From: Beroe forskalii
Taxonomy: Eukaryota > Ctenophora > Nuda > Beroida > Beroidae
Length of the DNA: 64,000 nucleotides
Direction of reading: 5' to 3'
Assembly (NCBI GenBank): GCA_011033025.1
Contig: WFMF01000014.1
Location: 1,046,890 to 1,110,889 of the forward strand
Part shown: positions 53,697 to 64,000 of the stretch, one piece after another
Position numbering within the stretch: position 1 is the first letter of the stretch
Layout: each line of letters begins with the position of its first letter
Made by a program: the position numbers and the translations under genes
The notes under the pieces: generated by a model
Told to the model about the DNA's origin: nothing
Seen by the model: the letters and a program-made list of their open reading frames with translations, nothing else
Databases searched by the model: none

Positions 53697-55365
53697 AGGT
53701 GCAGTCCGGGATATTGGTCAAAAAATTCAAATTCCTGAATTATAGCTCAAGTCATTAGTCTAGTATCCACCATCACTCCTGCAAACGGAAATAGCGCAGA
53801 AATAATTGTATCATCCCCTAATTGGCCACTAAAATAGCTCGAATTACAGTGCGTGTGTAATGTACGTAACCTGGTTTGTTTATCTTGTATAATTTACGGC
53901 AATTGATTGTTTTCTGTTTATTGAATGTTCCATAGGTATTTGTCGGTTGTCACGATTAATTACATACATTGTACTTTCGTTAATTACGTGTAATGTTGTT
54001 GTTAATGTACATAATATTATGCTAACGAATCTTCCCAATCTTATTTCGAAGTTTGTTGATATGCTTGTAGCGTATTAATTCCATAAAATGACGAATTCAA
54101 GCGGCTATTGACACATTTACCAACATCTTAACTGAGTTGACCTTAAACTTTTAAATTGTGCCTTCTAAAGTAGTAGGTACTAAGTGCAATCGTTCGCGAT
54201 TTTAGTGTTTAGTAGTTCTGAGTTCTGTAGTCTAACTGCTTCAGCTTAGTCTCAAAGAAAGATCACAGTAGTAATTACGAATATTAATTTTATGGTACTT
54301 AGCCTCATTTATATTTTAGGTATGAACTGTTTAATAAACTAATACAGTAACCAAATTAATGACTTAAAATCTATAGAAATGAATGAAGAGACTTGTTTGG
54401 GAGAGCAGATCGGTGTATGAGTTTCAGATCACCCCTATAGTTCACCAAGTGAGAGTAGTGAGCACGATGAAGAAATTGAAGATATGAATTTTTCCCTTTT
54501 CACGATGGAAAATAGAGTAGAATCTACAACTGAAATTGCTAATCAGTCAGAACTTACTGTGTCGCATGACCAGAGTGATTCGATAGAATTAGACCAGGAT
54601 CAGACCGATGATGGGCAGTCTTCGGATTTGACGTGGTGTAAATGTGGCCATTGCTCATTGTGTCCTCGACTAGAATCTATTTGCTGTCATGATAAGCCGG
54701 AAATATTGGATGTAATGAGTCCTGGCAAAGAATGTATAACCAATGAAAGTTTTTTCCAAGTACAGTTAATGTGTGAAGAGGGTTTACAATATAATAGATT
54801 TATTTATGCATCCCTTTTGAAAGATGATGCTGCGAGGCAAAAATATTTGAATAGAGACTTCGATAACAGCCTGAAGAGGCACCTATGCTACCGAAACTTT
54901 TTGGTAATTGTGAACAGAGGGCAACCAATGGGCCGGTATAATAGAATAGTATTGCCACGATGTGTTGTATCGAGAATCCGAGAAAAATATCCTGATCCTT
55001 TGGGCCACTACACTGGATTTCAATTACATGTGGATGATGCTTGTTGATGAGTTGACATTGTACAATACATATCTTACAAGTTACACTGTTTGTGAAAGTA
55101 AATTATACACTTAATCATGTAAATTTGTCGTAATATACCGATATTCAAGGTTTATTCGCATAATTGTATCTAATTGTTTCGTAATCACACTGGTATTTGT
55201 ATAGCGCACCTACCTAGGACGCTGCTCAAGCGTGTGCGGCTGTAATTTGATACGCTAATTTTAGCATGATCTAATTAGTTCCGACGCGCGAGACCCCGCT
55301 ACATGTTGTTTATTCACGCCCTACTACCGATTTAGCTAAAGTTGTAAATATCCCGGACTGCACCT
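53697..55365. mobile_element. TTAA-flanked DNA element carrying a P2X7-domain gene
   Basis: The terminal inverted repeats are perfect for 19 bp: AGGTGCAGTCCGGGATATT at the left end and its complement at the right end. Both are flanked by TTAA (53693-53696 and 55366-55369). The only sizeable ORF inside is the P2X7 cytoplasmic-domain gene at 54484. TTAA duplications are known for piggyBac and Kolobok elements; the AGG terminus fits the RRG rule recalled for Kolobok better than piggyBac's CCY. No transposase is present, so it is non-autonomous. Confidence 0.82.
54484..55047 (+). CDS. Stand-alone P2X7 cytoplasmic (ballast/zinc-coordinating) domain protein
   Basis: 187 codons. After an acidic Ser/Glu/Asp-rich leader (about 1-50) comes WCKCGHCSLCPRLESICCH, then ECITNESFF, a helical stretch, RHLCYRNFLV, GRYNRIVLPRCVVSRIREKY and PDPLGHYTGF. 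The spacing of cysteines and the final [LP]xCVVxxIRxxFP.xxGxYxGF motif match the C-terminal ballast domain of P2X7 receptors. No P2X channel part is present. In vertebrates this domain binds zinc and guanine nucleotides; its free-standing role in invertebrates is unknown. Upstream, 54379-54483 is in the same frame from another ATG and looks coding (SDHPYSSPSESSEHDEEIED) but holds one TGA (54418), so the start may once have been 54379. It lies inside the TTAA-flanked element. Confidence 0.85.
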   Translation: MNFSLFTMENRVESTTEIANQSELTVSHDQSDSIELDQDQTDDGQSSDLTWCKCGHCSLCPRLESICCHDKPEILDVMSPGKECITNESFFQVQLMCEEGLQYNRFIYASLLKDDAARQKYLNRDFDNSLKRHLCYRNFLVIVNRGQPMGRYNRIVLPRCVVSRIREKYPDPLGHYTGFQLHVDDAC

Positions 55366-55369
55366 TTAA

Positions 55370-55826
55370 GCCTAAGGTAGTATGCACAAATTTTCCGGGC
55401 CCTTTCAGAACTTGTCCATTGCAAACCCTCCTCAATGCCTTTTTGTAAGACAAAAAGGCCAGTGGGGAGGGAAAAATCACGTAGAATTTGCGTGAATTTC
55501 AGCATCACGCAGATATATTTAATATTATATTGAGAACATGATTCACTGATTCAGACATTTGCAAGTCATGCGCCACCATCGTGATATCAACATCTTGAGG
55601 CAATTCCAGGTTTTTCAAGGATTTTCGACCCGAATGGGTTAAACAATCCAAATATAGCTTAGATGTAAAAAGGGTTGGGATTCATAGAAAAAATTTTACT
55701 TGAACATTGATCAAACAGTGAAATCCAAATTTATGAGATAAACCTAACTTGAATAAAAAAAAAAAACATCAACAATGAAGAACACTATAAACAGTCAATA
55801 CAATAAGAAAAACCCTCTGTCACCAG
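55370..55826. other. Intergenic, nothing coding
   Basis: Holds a dispersed repeat fragment (55430-55490, CCTCCTCAATGCC ... GGGGAGGGAAAAATC) related to 51675-51735 and an A-rich tract near 55757. It is the 3' flank of the F-box gene. Confidence 0.45.
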
Positions 55827-57392
55827 TTAATTCTGACCACAACGCACGCTAAAATTTTCAAAATGAAAGACAAACACCGCTTCCCTACTGATCGCATCCC
55901 CGTGATTAAACGCCACGAGGCACGGCCGAGGGTTTTCCTCGTGGAAATCCCCGTCTAACCACGAGGGCGAGGGGATCTTAACGAAGTAGCTCATGTGGTA
56001 GATCCGGTGAGGCACGGTCTCTGTCTGACCCTGACACTCGTTCGGGTGATCCCCGACAGTTGAGAGCAGCGTCCCGGTCTCCACATCGAACACAAGGATC
56101 CGGGGGAAGATGAAGGGATCCACCCCCACCAGAAACTTCGAACCGACAGCCATGAGATTGCACCGGTCTGAGGGCGTCCGGTGGAGGGGGTCGGCCGAGC
56201 AGTTACGCGGGAAAATCTTCAGCAGAACGAGTGTTTGGTGTTCGGTGATAGTTCGGTGCTTGTCGTACAGTCGCACCGCACAAGAAGTCCGACAACAGAC
56301 ATACCGGTCGGTAACCAGGATGCTCGGCCAGAAGTAGTAGACGTTCATACATGTGGGGCAGTACCTCCTACCCGGGTTAATGGTCGTGTCCTTGGTAGTG
56401 GTGATGACGAATTGCTGAGTGTCACGTGACTTCTGTAGCACCAACAGTTCCTCCGGAGACACCGCAAAGAGCTCGTCCTCCGAGGCGAAGGCGAGGATAT
56501 TCTCGAAAATGGCGTGTTTTGGCCGCCAGCCATCCCATAGGAACTTCTTCCATGAGAAGTGTCCGATATCCGGCAGAGTCTGCAGCACCACCCCGTTCCT
56601 GACAAACACCAACCCTGAGCCCCGTAGGATGACCACACACAAACTCCGCTCCTCGATCCGGAGACACTTCACATCGCTCAGATCAACGCGCACCTCCCAC
56701 TCCGTTGCAAAGTTACGCCGCGCGTTGTACGCAGTCACGTGGCCGTCCGCGTGACCAATCACCGCCAGCTCCTCGTTACCCTGGAAACAAACCACCTCCT
56801 CCTCAGGGTGGAGGAGGTGCCAGGTCTGGGTCTCATTCCAGGTGGAATTATCCACACACACCACCGTGGCGTTATCTCGGATTACCATGATCTGAGTGGG
56901 GGTGCACGCAATGAACTGCGCTGCAGAGCCTCCGAGTTTCTCCTCGAAGTTATAGCCCTTCATGTTAAGCTCCCGGCACCTCCTTAACATCTCCCTGATC
57001 TTAGCTTGGTAGAACGCCGCATTGTGGAGCAACAAGTCCTCATCGCACATAGATTCCTCATCATCACTGACTGAGGGGCTGTGAAATGATTCCTGGCCGT
57101 TGGCGGGTGCTTGGTTAGCGAGTAGTTGGTTGGAGAGTGGATGGTTGGCGAGGGGTTGGTTGGCGAGGGGTTGGTTGGCGAGGGGTTGGCTAACGAGTGG
57201 CTTCTGATCCTGACGATGTAGGATGATATTGCTCCTGACACACAGACCAGCCCACACCTTACTGAGAGACATGATCACGTGGTACCATGTCCTACACACC
57301 AGGCAGCACTGGAGTACGGTGGGGTAGTCAGAGTAGAGAAGGATCTCCTCTAACACTTCACACGGTAGAAGGTGGGCCATCGTGCGTCGCAT
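55827..57392 (-). CDS. F-box protein with beta-propeller-like C-terminus
   Basis: ATG at 57392 or, four codons on, 57380. About 521 codons, one exon. An F-box near residues 5-48 (LLPCEVLEEILLYSDYPTVL, CLVCRTWYHV, SLSKVWAGL) would bind SKP1 in an SCF ubiquitin ligase. Next is a low-complexity stretch of five-residue NQPLA/NHPLS repeats (about 70-105), then an acidic patch DDEESMCDED. The remaining roughly 380 residues have spaced WD40-like blades (TAYNARRNFATEWEVRVDL; VFDVETGTLLSTVGDHPNEC; AVFVFHFENFSV) with weak WD signatures. The substrate is unknown. The repeat in the linker is coded by a 15-bp minisatellite (57118-57205) that may vary in length. Confidence 0.82.
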   Translation of the reverse strand: MRRTMAHLLPCEVLEEILLYSDYPTVLQCCLVCRTWYHVIMSLSKVWAGLCVRSNIILHRQDQKPLVSQPLANQPLANQPLANHPLSNQLLANQAPANGQESFHSPSVSDDEESMCDEDLLLHNAAFYQAKIREMLRRCRELNMKGYNFEEKLGGSAAQFIACTPTQIMVIRDNATVVCVDNSTWNETQTWHLLHPEEEVVCFQGNEELAVIGHADGHVTAYNARRNFATEWEVRVDLSDVKCLRIEERSLCVVILRGSGLVFVRNGVVLQTLPDIGHFSWKKFLWDGWRPKHAIFENILAFASEDELFAVSPEELLVLQKSRDTQQFVITTTKDTTINPGRRYCPTCMNVYYFWPSILVTDRYVCCRTSCAVRLYDKHRTITEHQTLVLLKIFPRNCSADPLHRTPSDRCNLMAVGSKFLVGVDPFIFPRILVFDVETGTLLSTVGDHPNECQGQTETVPHRIYHMSYFVKIPSPSWLDGDFHEENPRPCLVAFNHGDAISREAVFVFHFENFSVRCGQN

Positions 57393-58478
57393 CAAATACA
57401 CTTTCTGATAAAGTATGATTTTCCTCTTTTAATTTGCGACGAAATGAGGAGCAGCTTTCGATTCGTCGTCCAATCCAGAATCTTTTTAGTACGTCACATC
57501 ACACACCAAGACTTGCTTTCTTGATGATTTATAGCAGAGAAATTGCAGATGATATTTCTCACGATTTGAGAGCACTTATTCGACAGTCAAAATACGAATT
57601 ATAGATTTCTACCCGAACAACGCAGTTCAAAAACACGATATATTTCGAAGCTCTGTATGAAATAACAGCACAAAAAAGCGGATATAAAGAAGGTACGCTT
57701 AAATGCGTGCCGCTGGCACTGCATATACATTGTACAGCGGGTATACAATACAAGGAAACCTTGGAAATGCCCAAACGTGATGACATTCTCATTTTGTAAG
57801 CATATACACCGTCCACGAAAAGAAGGCATGTCAACGGTATCAATTCATCGGTCTGAAACATGGAAATGACGTCAGTCAGATTCGTATACCGTGTAGGATG
57901 TAATGAGGCTGTGAGGCAATTATAAAGTTCTTTGAGAAGCTATAATCGTATTTTAACGTACACGAGCTGGAATCAGATTATACAATGACATGTACAAGAT
58001 CGAAATTAAAATTGAAATTTTGTAGGAGGCCTGCACAAAAATTATTGTGTAGAAATATGAAATTTGTTTACTTAGTTACTTTGAAGCGGAATTAACCAGT
58101 AAACAAGAAAATAACCCCTGAATAATTAATTGGCCCGGGATAAACTCCAAATAGCCCTTATTAGAAGACTTGAGTTCAATTATTACAATGAAGTCACCAT
58201 TCACTTACCTCCTTCAAAATTGGAATTCATGGACGTTTGGCTGTCGGTTATAAAACATCATGGTGTTAAGATAAAACTGAGGATTATATTACATAACATT
58301 ATCCATTACATTGCCAATGTCGTTTGGCTGTCAGTTATACCCCTTGGTTCAAAACTGCTCAGTTTGATAAAGCTAATTACGCTGATTTACATTTGTTGTT
58401 ATTTCTATGCCTTTTATATCCCTTTCATACTGATGACCCGTTTCAGCCCTTGAGCACCTTTCCGTTTTTTCAGGCCTT
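57393..58478. other. Intergenic, nothing recognised
   Basis: No domain-bearing ORF. A 100-codon minus frame (57559-57861) and a 107-codon plus frame (58130-58453) are hydrophobic and low-complexity, with no recognisable family and no ATG context that stands out. Confidence 0.4.
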
Positions 58479-61400
58479 AGTAAGGGTCGTATGTGCCCAG
58501 AACTGTAACCAACTGTGAACTAAATAGTATAGTAGGTTTGAGAACGTTTTTCGGCAGTTTATAGGCCATAGATGCACCAGAAAAAAACTAACCAACTTCC
58601 GAGTTGGGCAACCCCCTTTTTTGGACCCCTTTTCTTTCAAAATGGGGCAAAAACTTTGAATGGCAATATCTCAGCTTCTGATTGAGATACGAAACCGACA
58701 AATACACCAAACTATGCAGGATGAGTGCATCATAGGGGATGGATCATAGTTTCTAAGTCGTAACCCCTTTAGTTTTCGAGTTATGGACGACAAACCTCTT
58801 TTTAGCCCAATGCGTATGACCAAAATTGCCCCTTTTCAATAAATGACAACAGAAGATCGTAGAGACCTCAACAAGTACACTAGGGTATGCAGAATGAGCA
58901 CATTATGGGGGGTAGAGCATGGTTTCAATGTCGCAACCCCTTTCGTTTTCGAGTTATAGACGAAAAACCCCTTTTTAGTCCTACGCATTTGACCAAAATT
59001 GCCCCTATTCGATAAATGAGAACAGAAGGTCGTAGAGAACTCAACAAGTACACTAGGGTATGCAGAATGAGCACATTATGGGGGGTAGAGCATGGTTGTA
59101 ATGTCGTAACCCCTTTCGTTTTCGAGTTATAGACGAAAAACCCCTTTTTAGTCCTATGCATTGGACCAAAATTGCCCCTATTCAATAAATGAGAACAGAA
59201 GATCGTAGAGACCTCAACAAGTACACTAGGGTATGCAGAATGAGTACATTATGGGGGTAGAACATAGTTTCAATGTCGTAACCCCTTTCGTTTTCGAGTT
59301 ATGGACGAAAAACTCTTTTAGCCCCATGCGTATGACCAAAAATGCTCTTTTTATAAATGAAACTTAAGGTCATAGAGAACTCAACAAGTACACTAGGGTA
59401 TACGTATGCAGAATGGGCACATCACAGAGGGTAGAGCATGGTTTTAAAGTTCTGCCCCCTTGCGTTTTCGAGTTATGTACGAAATTGAAAACCCCTTTTT
59501 AGTCCTACGCGTTTGACTAAAATTGCCCCTATTCGATAAATGAGAACAGAAGGTCGTAGAGAGCTCAACAAGTACTCAGATAAGGCATCATGCTCCATAA
59601 TATATTGAATGGTGAGTGGTGACATGGTCGAAAGCATCTTTCTAGATATAGTAGTTGGAATCAATGAAACCATATACCATAATGACATACCACGATTCTC
59701 AGTATTCTCTAGAGGGTTCATAGAAGATGTTTTATTCGATATTAAAGTGAACACTGTGAGCATGTCACTGAGTATCGAAATTCCATGGGCATATCATTAT
59801 AACACTGTTCCAGTCTACACAGTACATCAGATCGGCTTTGTCCCAGCAAATGGTGGCCCATGCTTAGATCTGCCAGAATCTCTAGCTCATAAAAACCGGA
59901 TGTTTTTTGAGATAACTTGCCATACAGATTTTTGCATTGATACCATTGCTTCAATCGCACCATCTTGTCTAGTCGATGAATCACACACCACTTGCTACAC
60001 AATTTCTTCCCACTGTTTCATGCCTCAGTCTTCATTCACAATGAATGATGGAATCCTCTAAACAACGAGCCACGATGTGTATTGTGTATCTAGCATAAAC
60101 ATATATGGAATTCGAAGTAGGCCAACTAGGAACGGTTCCCTTTATATCTCTTGGAGTGGTCTGACTAAGGTCGAGATTGAGTCATCAGATGCCATTGTTT
60201 ACAAAACATTTCACCCGCCAAACACAGATATGGACAACAACGGGGACCTATTCTATTTAGGAAATAATTTTAATGAATTTGAAATTGAACATGAATGGAT
60301 TGGTATCTTTAAGGCCAATCTGTCTCTTCAAAACGAAATAGTAAGGAAGACCAACAAGGAAATTGAACTGATTAATGGGGGAATGGTACGAAAAGAGACT
60401 CAATTAACGGTACGGATTTTGGTAGGGTTTGTGTTCATCTTAATAGCAATTGCTCTGGTTGTCATCTACTGCAGGACGAAAACGAAAGGGGTTACGACAT
60501 TGAAACTATGCTTTACCCCCCATGGCCCATAATGTGCTCATTCTGCATACCCTAGTGTACTTGTTGAGGTCTCTACGATCTTCTGTTCTCATTTATTAGA
60601 TAGGGGCAGTTTTGGTCAAACATGTAGGACTAAAAAGGGGTTTTTCAAATTCGTACATAACTCGAAAACGAAAGGGGGCAGAACTTTAAAACCATGCTCT
60701 ACCCTCCATAATGTGCCCATTCTGCATACGTATACCCTAGTGTACTTGTTGAGTTCTCTATGACCTTCAGTTTTCATTTATAAAAAGAGCATTTTTGGTC
60801 AGACGCGTGGGGCTAAAAAGGGGTTTTTCGTCTATAACTCGAAAACGAAAGGAGTTACGACATTGAAACTATGCTCTACCCCCCATAATGTGCTCATTCT
60901 GCATACCCTAGTATACTTGTTGAGGTCTCTACGATCTTCTGTTCTCATTTATTGAATAGGGGCAATTATGGTCAAACACATAGGACTAAAAAGGGGTTTT
61001 TCGTCTATAACTCGAAAACGAAAGGGGTTACGACATTACAACCATGCTCTACCCCCCATAATGTGCTCATTCTGCATACCCTAGTGTACTTGCTGAGTTC
61101 TCTACGACCTTCTGTTCTCATTTATCGAATAGGGGCAATTTTGGTCAAATGCGTAGGACTAAAAGGGGTTTTTCGTCTATAACTCGAAAACGAAAGGGGT
61201 TGCGACATTGAAACCATGCTCTACCCCCCATAATGTGCTCATTCTGCATACCCTAGTGTACTTGTTGAGGTCTCTACGATCTTCTGTTGTCATTTATTGA
61301 AAAGGGGCAATTTTGGTCATACGCATAGGGCTTAAAAGAGGTTTTTCGTCCATAACTCGAAAACTAAAGGGTTTACGACTTAGAAACTATGATCCATCCC

Positions 61401-61648
61401 CTATGATGCACTCATCCTGCATAGTTTGGTGTATTTGTCGGCTTCGTATCTCAATCAGAAGCTGAGATATCGCCATTCAAAGTTTTTGCCCCATTTTGAA
61501 AGAAAAGGGGTCCAAAAAAGGGGGTTGCCCAACTCGGAAGTTGGTTAGTTTTTTTCTGGTGCATCTATGGCCTATAAACTGCCGAAAAACGTTCTCAGAC
61601 CTACTATACTATTTAGTTCACAGGGGGTTTCAGTCATACCCTTACTAC
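58479..61648. mobile_element. Foldback element: inverted arms of 173-bp repeats around a membrane-protein ORF
   Basis: The outer ends are inverted (AGTAAGGGTnnTATG ... CATACCCTTACT, then CTGTGAACTAAATAGTATAG on both sides). The left arm (to about 59580) has tandem units whose GTTTTCGAGTTAT block starts at 58772, 58945, 59118, 59290 and 59464, a period of 172-174 bp. The right arm (from about 60476) holds six inverted units at similar spacing. The unique centre (about 59585-60475) is coding. No transposase and no clear target duplication. Long inverted repeats with inner tandem units recall Foldback/Galileo-type elements. Confidence 0.8.
59609..60532 (+). pseudogene. Membrane-protein ORF inside the foldback, one in-frame stop
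   Basis: From ATG at 59609 the frame runs 150 codons to TAA at 60059. The same frame then stays open from 60062 to 60532. Joined in reading, it gives an ectodomain-like region with many cysteines (GGPCLDLPES, ITCHTDFCIDTI, TTCYTISSHC), NGSLYISWSG glycosylation candidates, then TM-like ILVGFVFILIAIALVVIYC and a short basic tail. The tail's last codons (TKTKGVTTLKLC) come from the repeat arm itself. No family recognised. It looks like a captured gene fragment, cut at the arm borders. Confidence 0.55.
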
Positions 61649-62057
61649 CTTTTTATTTAAGTACTTAAATTATTAGTAGTACCATTCATTCTTCACTTGT
61701 TCATTATTAACTTATGTTTCTTATATTTTTGTAGCATGATCTTCTCTCCTACCTTTCCCTAACTTAACCGACATGGATTGATCAGGGTACAGCAATTCTG
61801 TACTGTGGTTAGTAGATAAAAATACCGGGCTGTTCCTTTTTCATTGAAAATTGCCATCGTTTTCCCCGACCAATATAAACACTGTGGAGCAAAAGGATTC
61901 AGTTCAACCCGTTCAATCAACGTAATAACATTGCATAAGTTAAGCAAATGAAATTGTCAGAAATAAAGATAGCATAATATATCATTGATTATGATATTCT
62001 GAAGTATTGATTGTATAGTAAATATTTTATGGAAGTAAACCATTAACATGTTACAGA
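61649..62057. other. Short intergenic gap, nothing recognised
   Basis: AT-rich. A CATGTTACAG just before 62058 could be a 3' splice site for the next gene. Confidence 0.4.
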
Positions 62058-62591
62058 ATGAATCGTTATTTCCATGAGAATCGTTATCAACTTCTGGCTG
62101 ACAGCATTGGCCCCGAAAGAAGAGAACTCGAAAGAAGAGATTTTCCAATTAGTGTAAGATTGGCAGACTTAGCAAGAGAATTTGAAAGAGAACGTGAAAG
62201 AAGAGAACGTGAAAGAAGGGAATCAGAAATAAGAGAATATGAAATAAGAGAATTCGAAAGAAGAGGATTTCAAAGAAGAGACTCTGACAGCACAGACAGC
62301 AGTCCCTCAAGATTCGTGGCCATAGACACAGAAGATATTGGACATTTTATCGGGGTCGGCGGTCGCCACATAAATAGACTTAATCGTCAATTTGGGGTTA
62401 CTGTTCAGGTTCTGGAAGAAATTGAAACAGATGACCAGAGGACACTTGTTCAGATTAATGGAATTCAACTAGAGAATGTCAGGGCTGCGCGCAAAGAAAT
62501 CTTCACATTCATCAGGGCGGGCAACAGGTGGTCGACATGGGACTTAATAAATCGAGGTCAAAGACGAAGGCCGAATTTCAGATTTGTCTAA
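62058..62591 (+). CDS. KH-domain RNA-binding protein, small
   Basis: ATG to TAA, 177 codons. Residues about 30-75 are an Arg/Glu-rich repeat (FERERERRERERRESEIREY), likely helical. Residues about 93-165 form one KH domain: FVAIDTEDIGHFIGVGGRHI with the GxxG loop as GVGG, followed by the variable loop and ARKEIFTFIRAG. KH domains bind single-stranded RNA or DNA. The preceding CATGTTACAG could be an acceptor, so an upstream exon cannot be ruled out. No named family is claimed. Confidence 0.72.
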   Translation: MNRYFHENRYQLLADSIGPERRELERRDFPISVRLADLAREFERERERRERERRESEIREYEIREFERRGFQRRDSDSTDSSPSRFVAIDTEDIGHFIGVGGRHINRLNRQFGVTVQVLEEIETDDQRTLVQINGIQLENVRAARKEIFTFIRAGNRWSTWDLINRGQRRRPNFRFV

Positions 62592-64000
62592 AAAAAAGAA
62601 CGGGGATGATTCGAACAAGTTAGCATATTTGGTGAAAGAACATGGTATTATTATTAAAGGCTAATATGCCAACAAAACACATTGAAGGTATTAAATACCA
62701 GTTTACCGATCATGTCATGACTTCTGAGAAAGCCTAAGGTCCAAAGGGACGACATTATATAGTTATACATACGTGTGATTGGAATCAAAATTTTGAGATA
62801 TATTTTTTACAGATAATACTGATTGTGAAATTTTTAATTTTTTTTGTATATTTTACATCATAGCTGCCGACTTGAAAATTCTATGGTAGGGTACTTAGCT
62901 TCTTGACCCCATTTAAGAGGGCAAATACCGTTGAAGGGAGGGCAAGTTTCATGGATATCCTCTCATCACAACCAAATCTTTTTTGGTTTTTTGTAAGAAT
63001 AGATATACAGATCATGAGATAAAAACATCGACAAGTTATAATATGTCCTGTTTCAGTGTTTATGAGGTCATATCTCAAAAAATTAAAAAAGATGCGCGCT
63101 TTATTGAATCAGCATTTGAAGGGAGAAAGAAGGAGCTTTCAAAAAATGATGTCAAAATTATCTGATGACGTTGCGATGATATCATAATGACGTCAAAAAA
63201 TCAAGAATTTCATGCTTTTCAATCTTGATTTCCTTAAAATTGGAGTTTTTCAGAGCCATGCTTTGGCTTTTATTGGTGCAGAACGGAAATTTAATGAACT
63301 TTCTGAAAATGCAGTCGAAAAGGTCCGGGCTCGCAGCATAATGGAGAAATTTGCGTTCTTTCTCATGTCATGGGGTTTCCAATGAAAAACGCTATAACAC
63401 CGCCGCGGACAATCACAACCAAATCCTTTTTGGTTTTGGGAAAATATTTATATAGGACAGCATGTGAAAATCAAATGCATATTAGAGCATATTGTTCGAT
63501 GAGAGGTTGAGCTTAATCTTCACGAATGCAATATGAATCGAAATGATATAATTATGTCAGAGGTCGAGCAGAATATAGCCTGTATCATGTATGAGTAAAT
63601 TATGGTAAATAGTTATTTAACCCTTCTCCTGAATAACCGCCAACAAAATCTTGTGATTTTGGTCGATCTGAGAGTTTGGGTCATGGTTGATAGTGTCTAT
63701 CATCCGAATTTAATGCATTAATCGTGTCAATTAACAATTCAGCCTGCAGCCTCATTGTTAATTGCACTGATTAATGCATACAATCTGATGATAAACCCTT
63801 TACATACAGTTAAGGTGAGTAAATGTTAATTACTTCAAATATTTCAAATAAACAAGCAGAAGTTGTCAACAGAACTGTTCTCATCGAATTTATGACGTGC
63901 ACATATTCATTCTTGCATTGTCTAACCTCTTCTTCGAAACGAATTTATTTGTTTGTTTCTTGGTATTGATTCGAGCACCAACAATTATTGAAGAATGATG
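62592..64000. other. Intergenic, no gene recognised
   Basis: Contains two related blocks around ACCAAATC(C/T)TTTTTGGTTTT (62970 and 63420), each followed by AATATATATA- or ATAGATATAC-like text, suggesting a diverged repeat with a period of about 450 bp. No coding signal. Confidence 0.45.
63714..63778. repeat. 65-bp imperfect hairpin
   Basis: Arms TGCATTAATCGTGTCAATTA and, on the other side, the complement of TGCATTAATCAGTGCAATTA, with a loop of about 15 nt. A small MITE or cruciform. Confidence 0.7.

Noticed and set aside
54484..55047. A complete P2X receptor gene
   Set aside because: No channel domain, TM segments or ATP-site lysines are found upstream; only the cytoplasmic ballast domain is present.
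58925..59185. Minus-strand ORFs (and 60952-61182 plus) repeating NRGNFGPMHRTKKGF
   Set aside because: The same peptide arises from every 173-bp arm unit; repeat artefact, not a gene.

Overview
This is a window of animal nuclear DNA. It holds intron-rich genes with GT-AG splice sites on both strands, rhodopsin-type and LDLa-bearing 7TM receptors, a Mediator MED14-like gene, an RGS22-like gene, a Ty3/Gypsy element, and PIF/Harbinger and MULE relics. The mix suits an invertebrate with a repeat-rich, AT-leaning genome, perhaps a cnidarian or similar, but nothing here fixes the species. Several reading frames break at single-base indels in short homopolymers or repeats, in genes that are otherwise well preserved. 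This looks more like long-read consensus error than gene death.

Layout. 0.7-2.9 kb: nested palindromic elements, one with an 8-bp target duplication and a telomere-like core. 3.3-17.0 kb (+): an RGS22-like gene; 16 of its exons can be placed, and the last 15 junctions from 5448 onward all join in phase. Its 5' exons lie in a 3.1-kb tandem duplication (3.26-6.30 and 6.36-9.39 kb). 17.0-23.7 kb: a second tandem duplication (about 3.4 kb unit) carrying decayed Harbinger transposase. 24.0-28.8 kb (-): an intact 1,596-codon Ty3/Gypsy Gag-Pol. 28.9-29.8 kb: strand-symmetric simple palindromic repeats. 30-36 kb: hairpins, minisatellites, MITEs and foldback repeats. 36.7-38.2 kb (-): a 7TM receptor with a repeat tail. 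38.8-43 kb: hairpins, dispersed repeats and a MULE relic. 44.1-47.1 kb (+): a receptor with three LDLa modules and a charged repeat tail. 48.2-51.2 kb (-): the C-terminal part of a MED14-like gene, six exons. 52.1-53.2 kb (-): a single-exon 7TM receptor. 53.7-55.4 kb: a TTAA-flanked element carrying a gene for the P2X7 cytoplasmic (ballast) domain without a channel. 55.8-57.4 kb (-): an F-box protein. 58.5-61.6 kb: a foldback element with arms of 173-bp repeats enclosing a membrane-protein ORF. 62.1-62.6 kb (+): a KH-domain protein.

Two themes stand out. First, duplicated exon-edge sequence at splice sites: direct repeats across introns and tandem copies of 3' splice sites in the RGS22-like gene, and in MED14 an intronic minisatellite whose unit is a copy of the downstream acceptor plus exon start. 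Second, mobile or foldback structures that carry host-like coding sequence (the P2X7 domain and the membrane-protein ORF). The genes do not form a pathway or operon; they are ordinary neighbours in a repeat-laden chromosome region.
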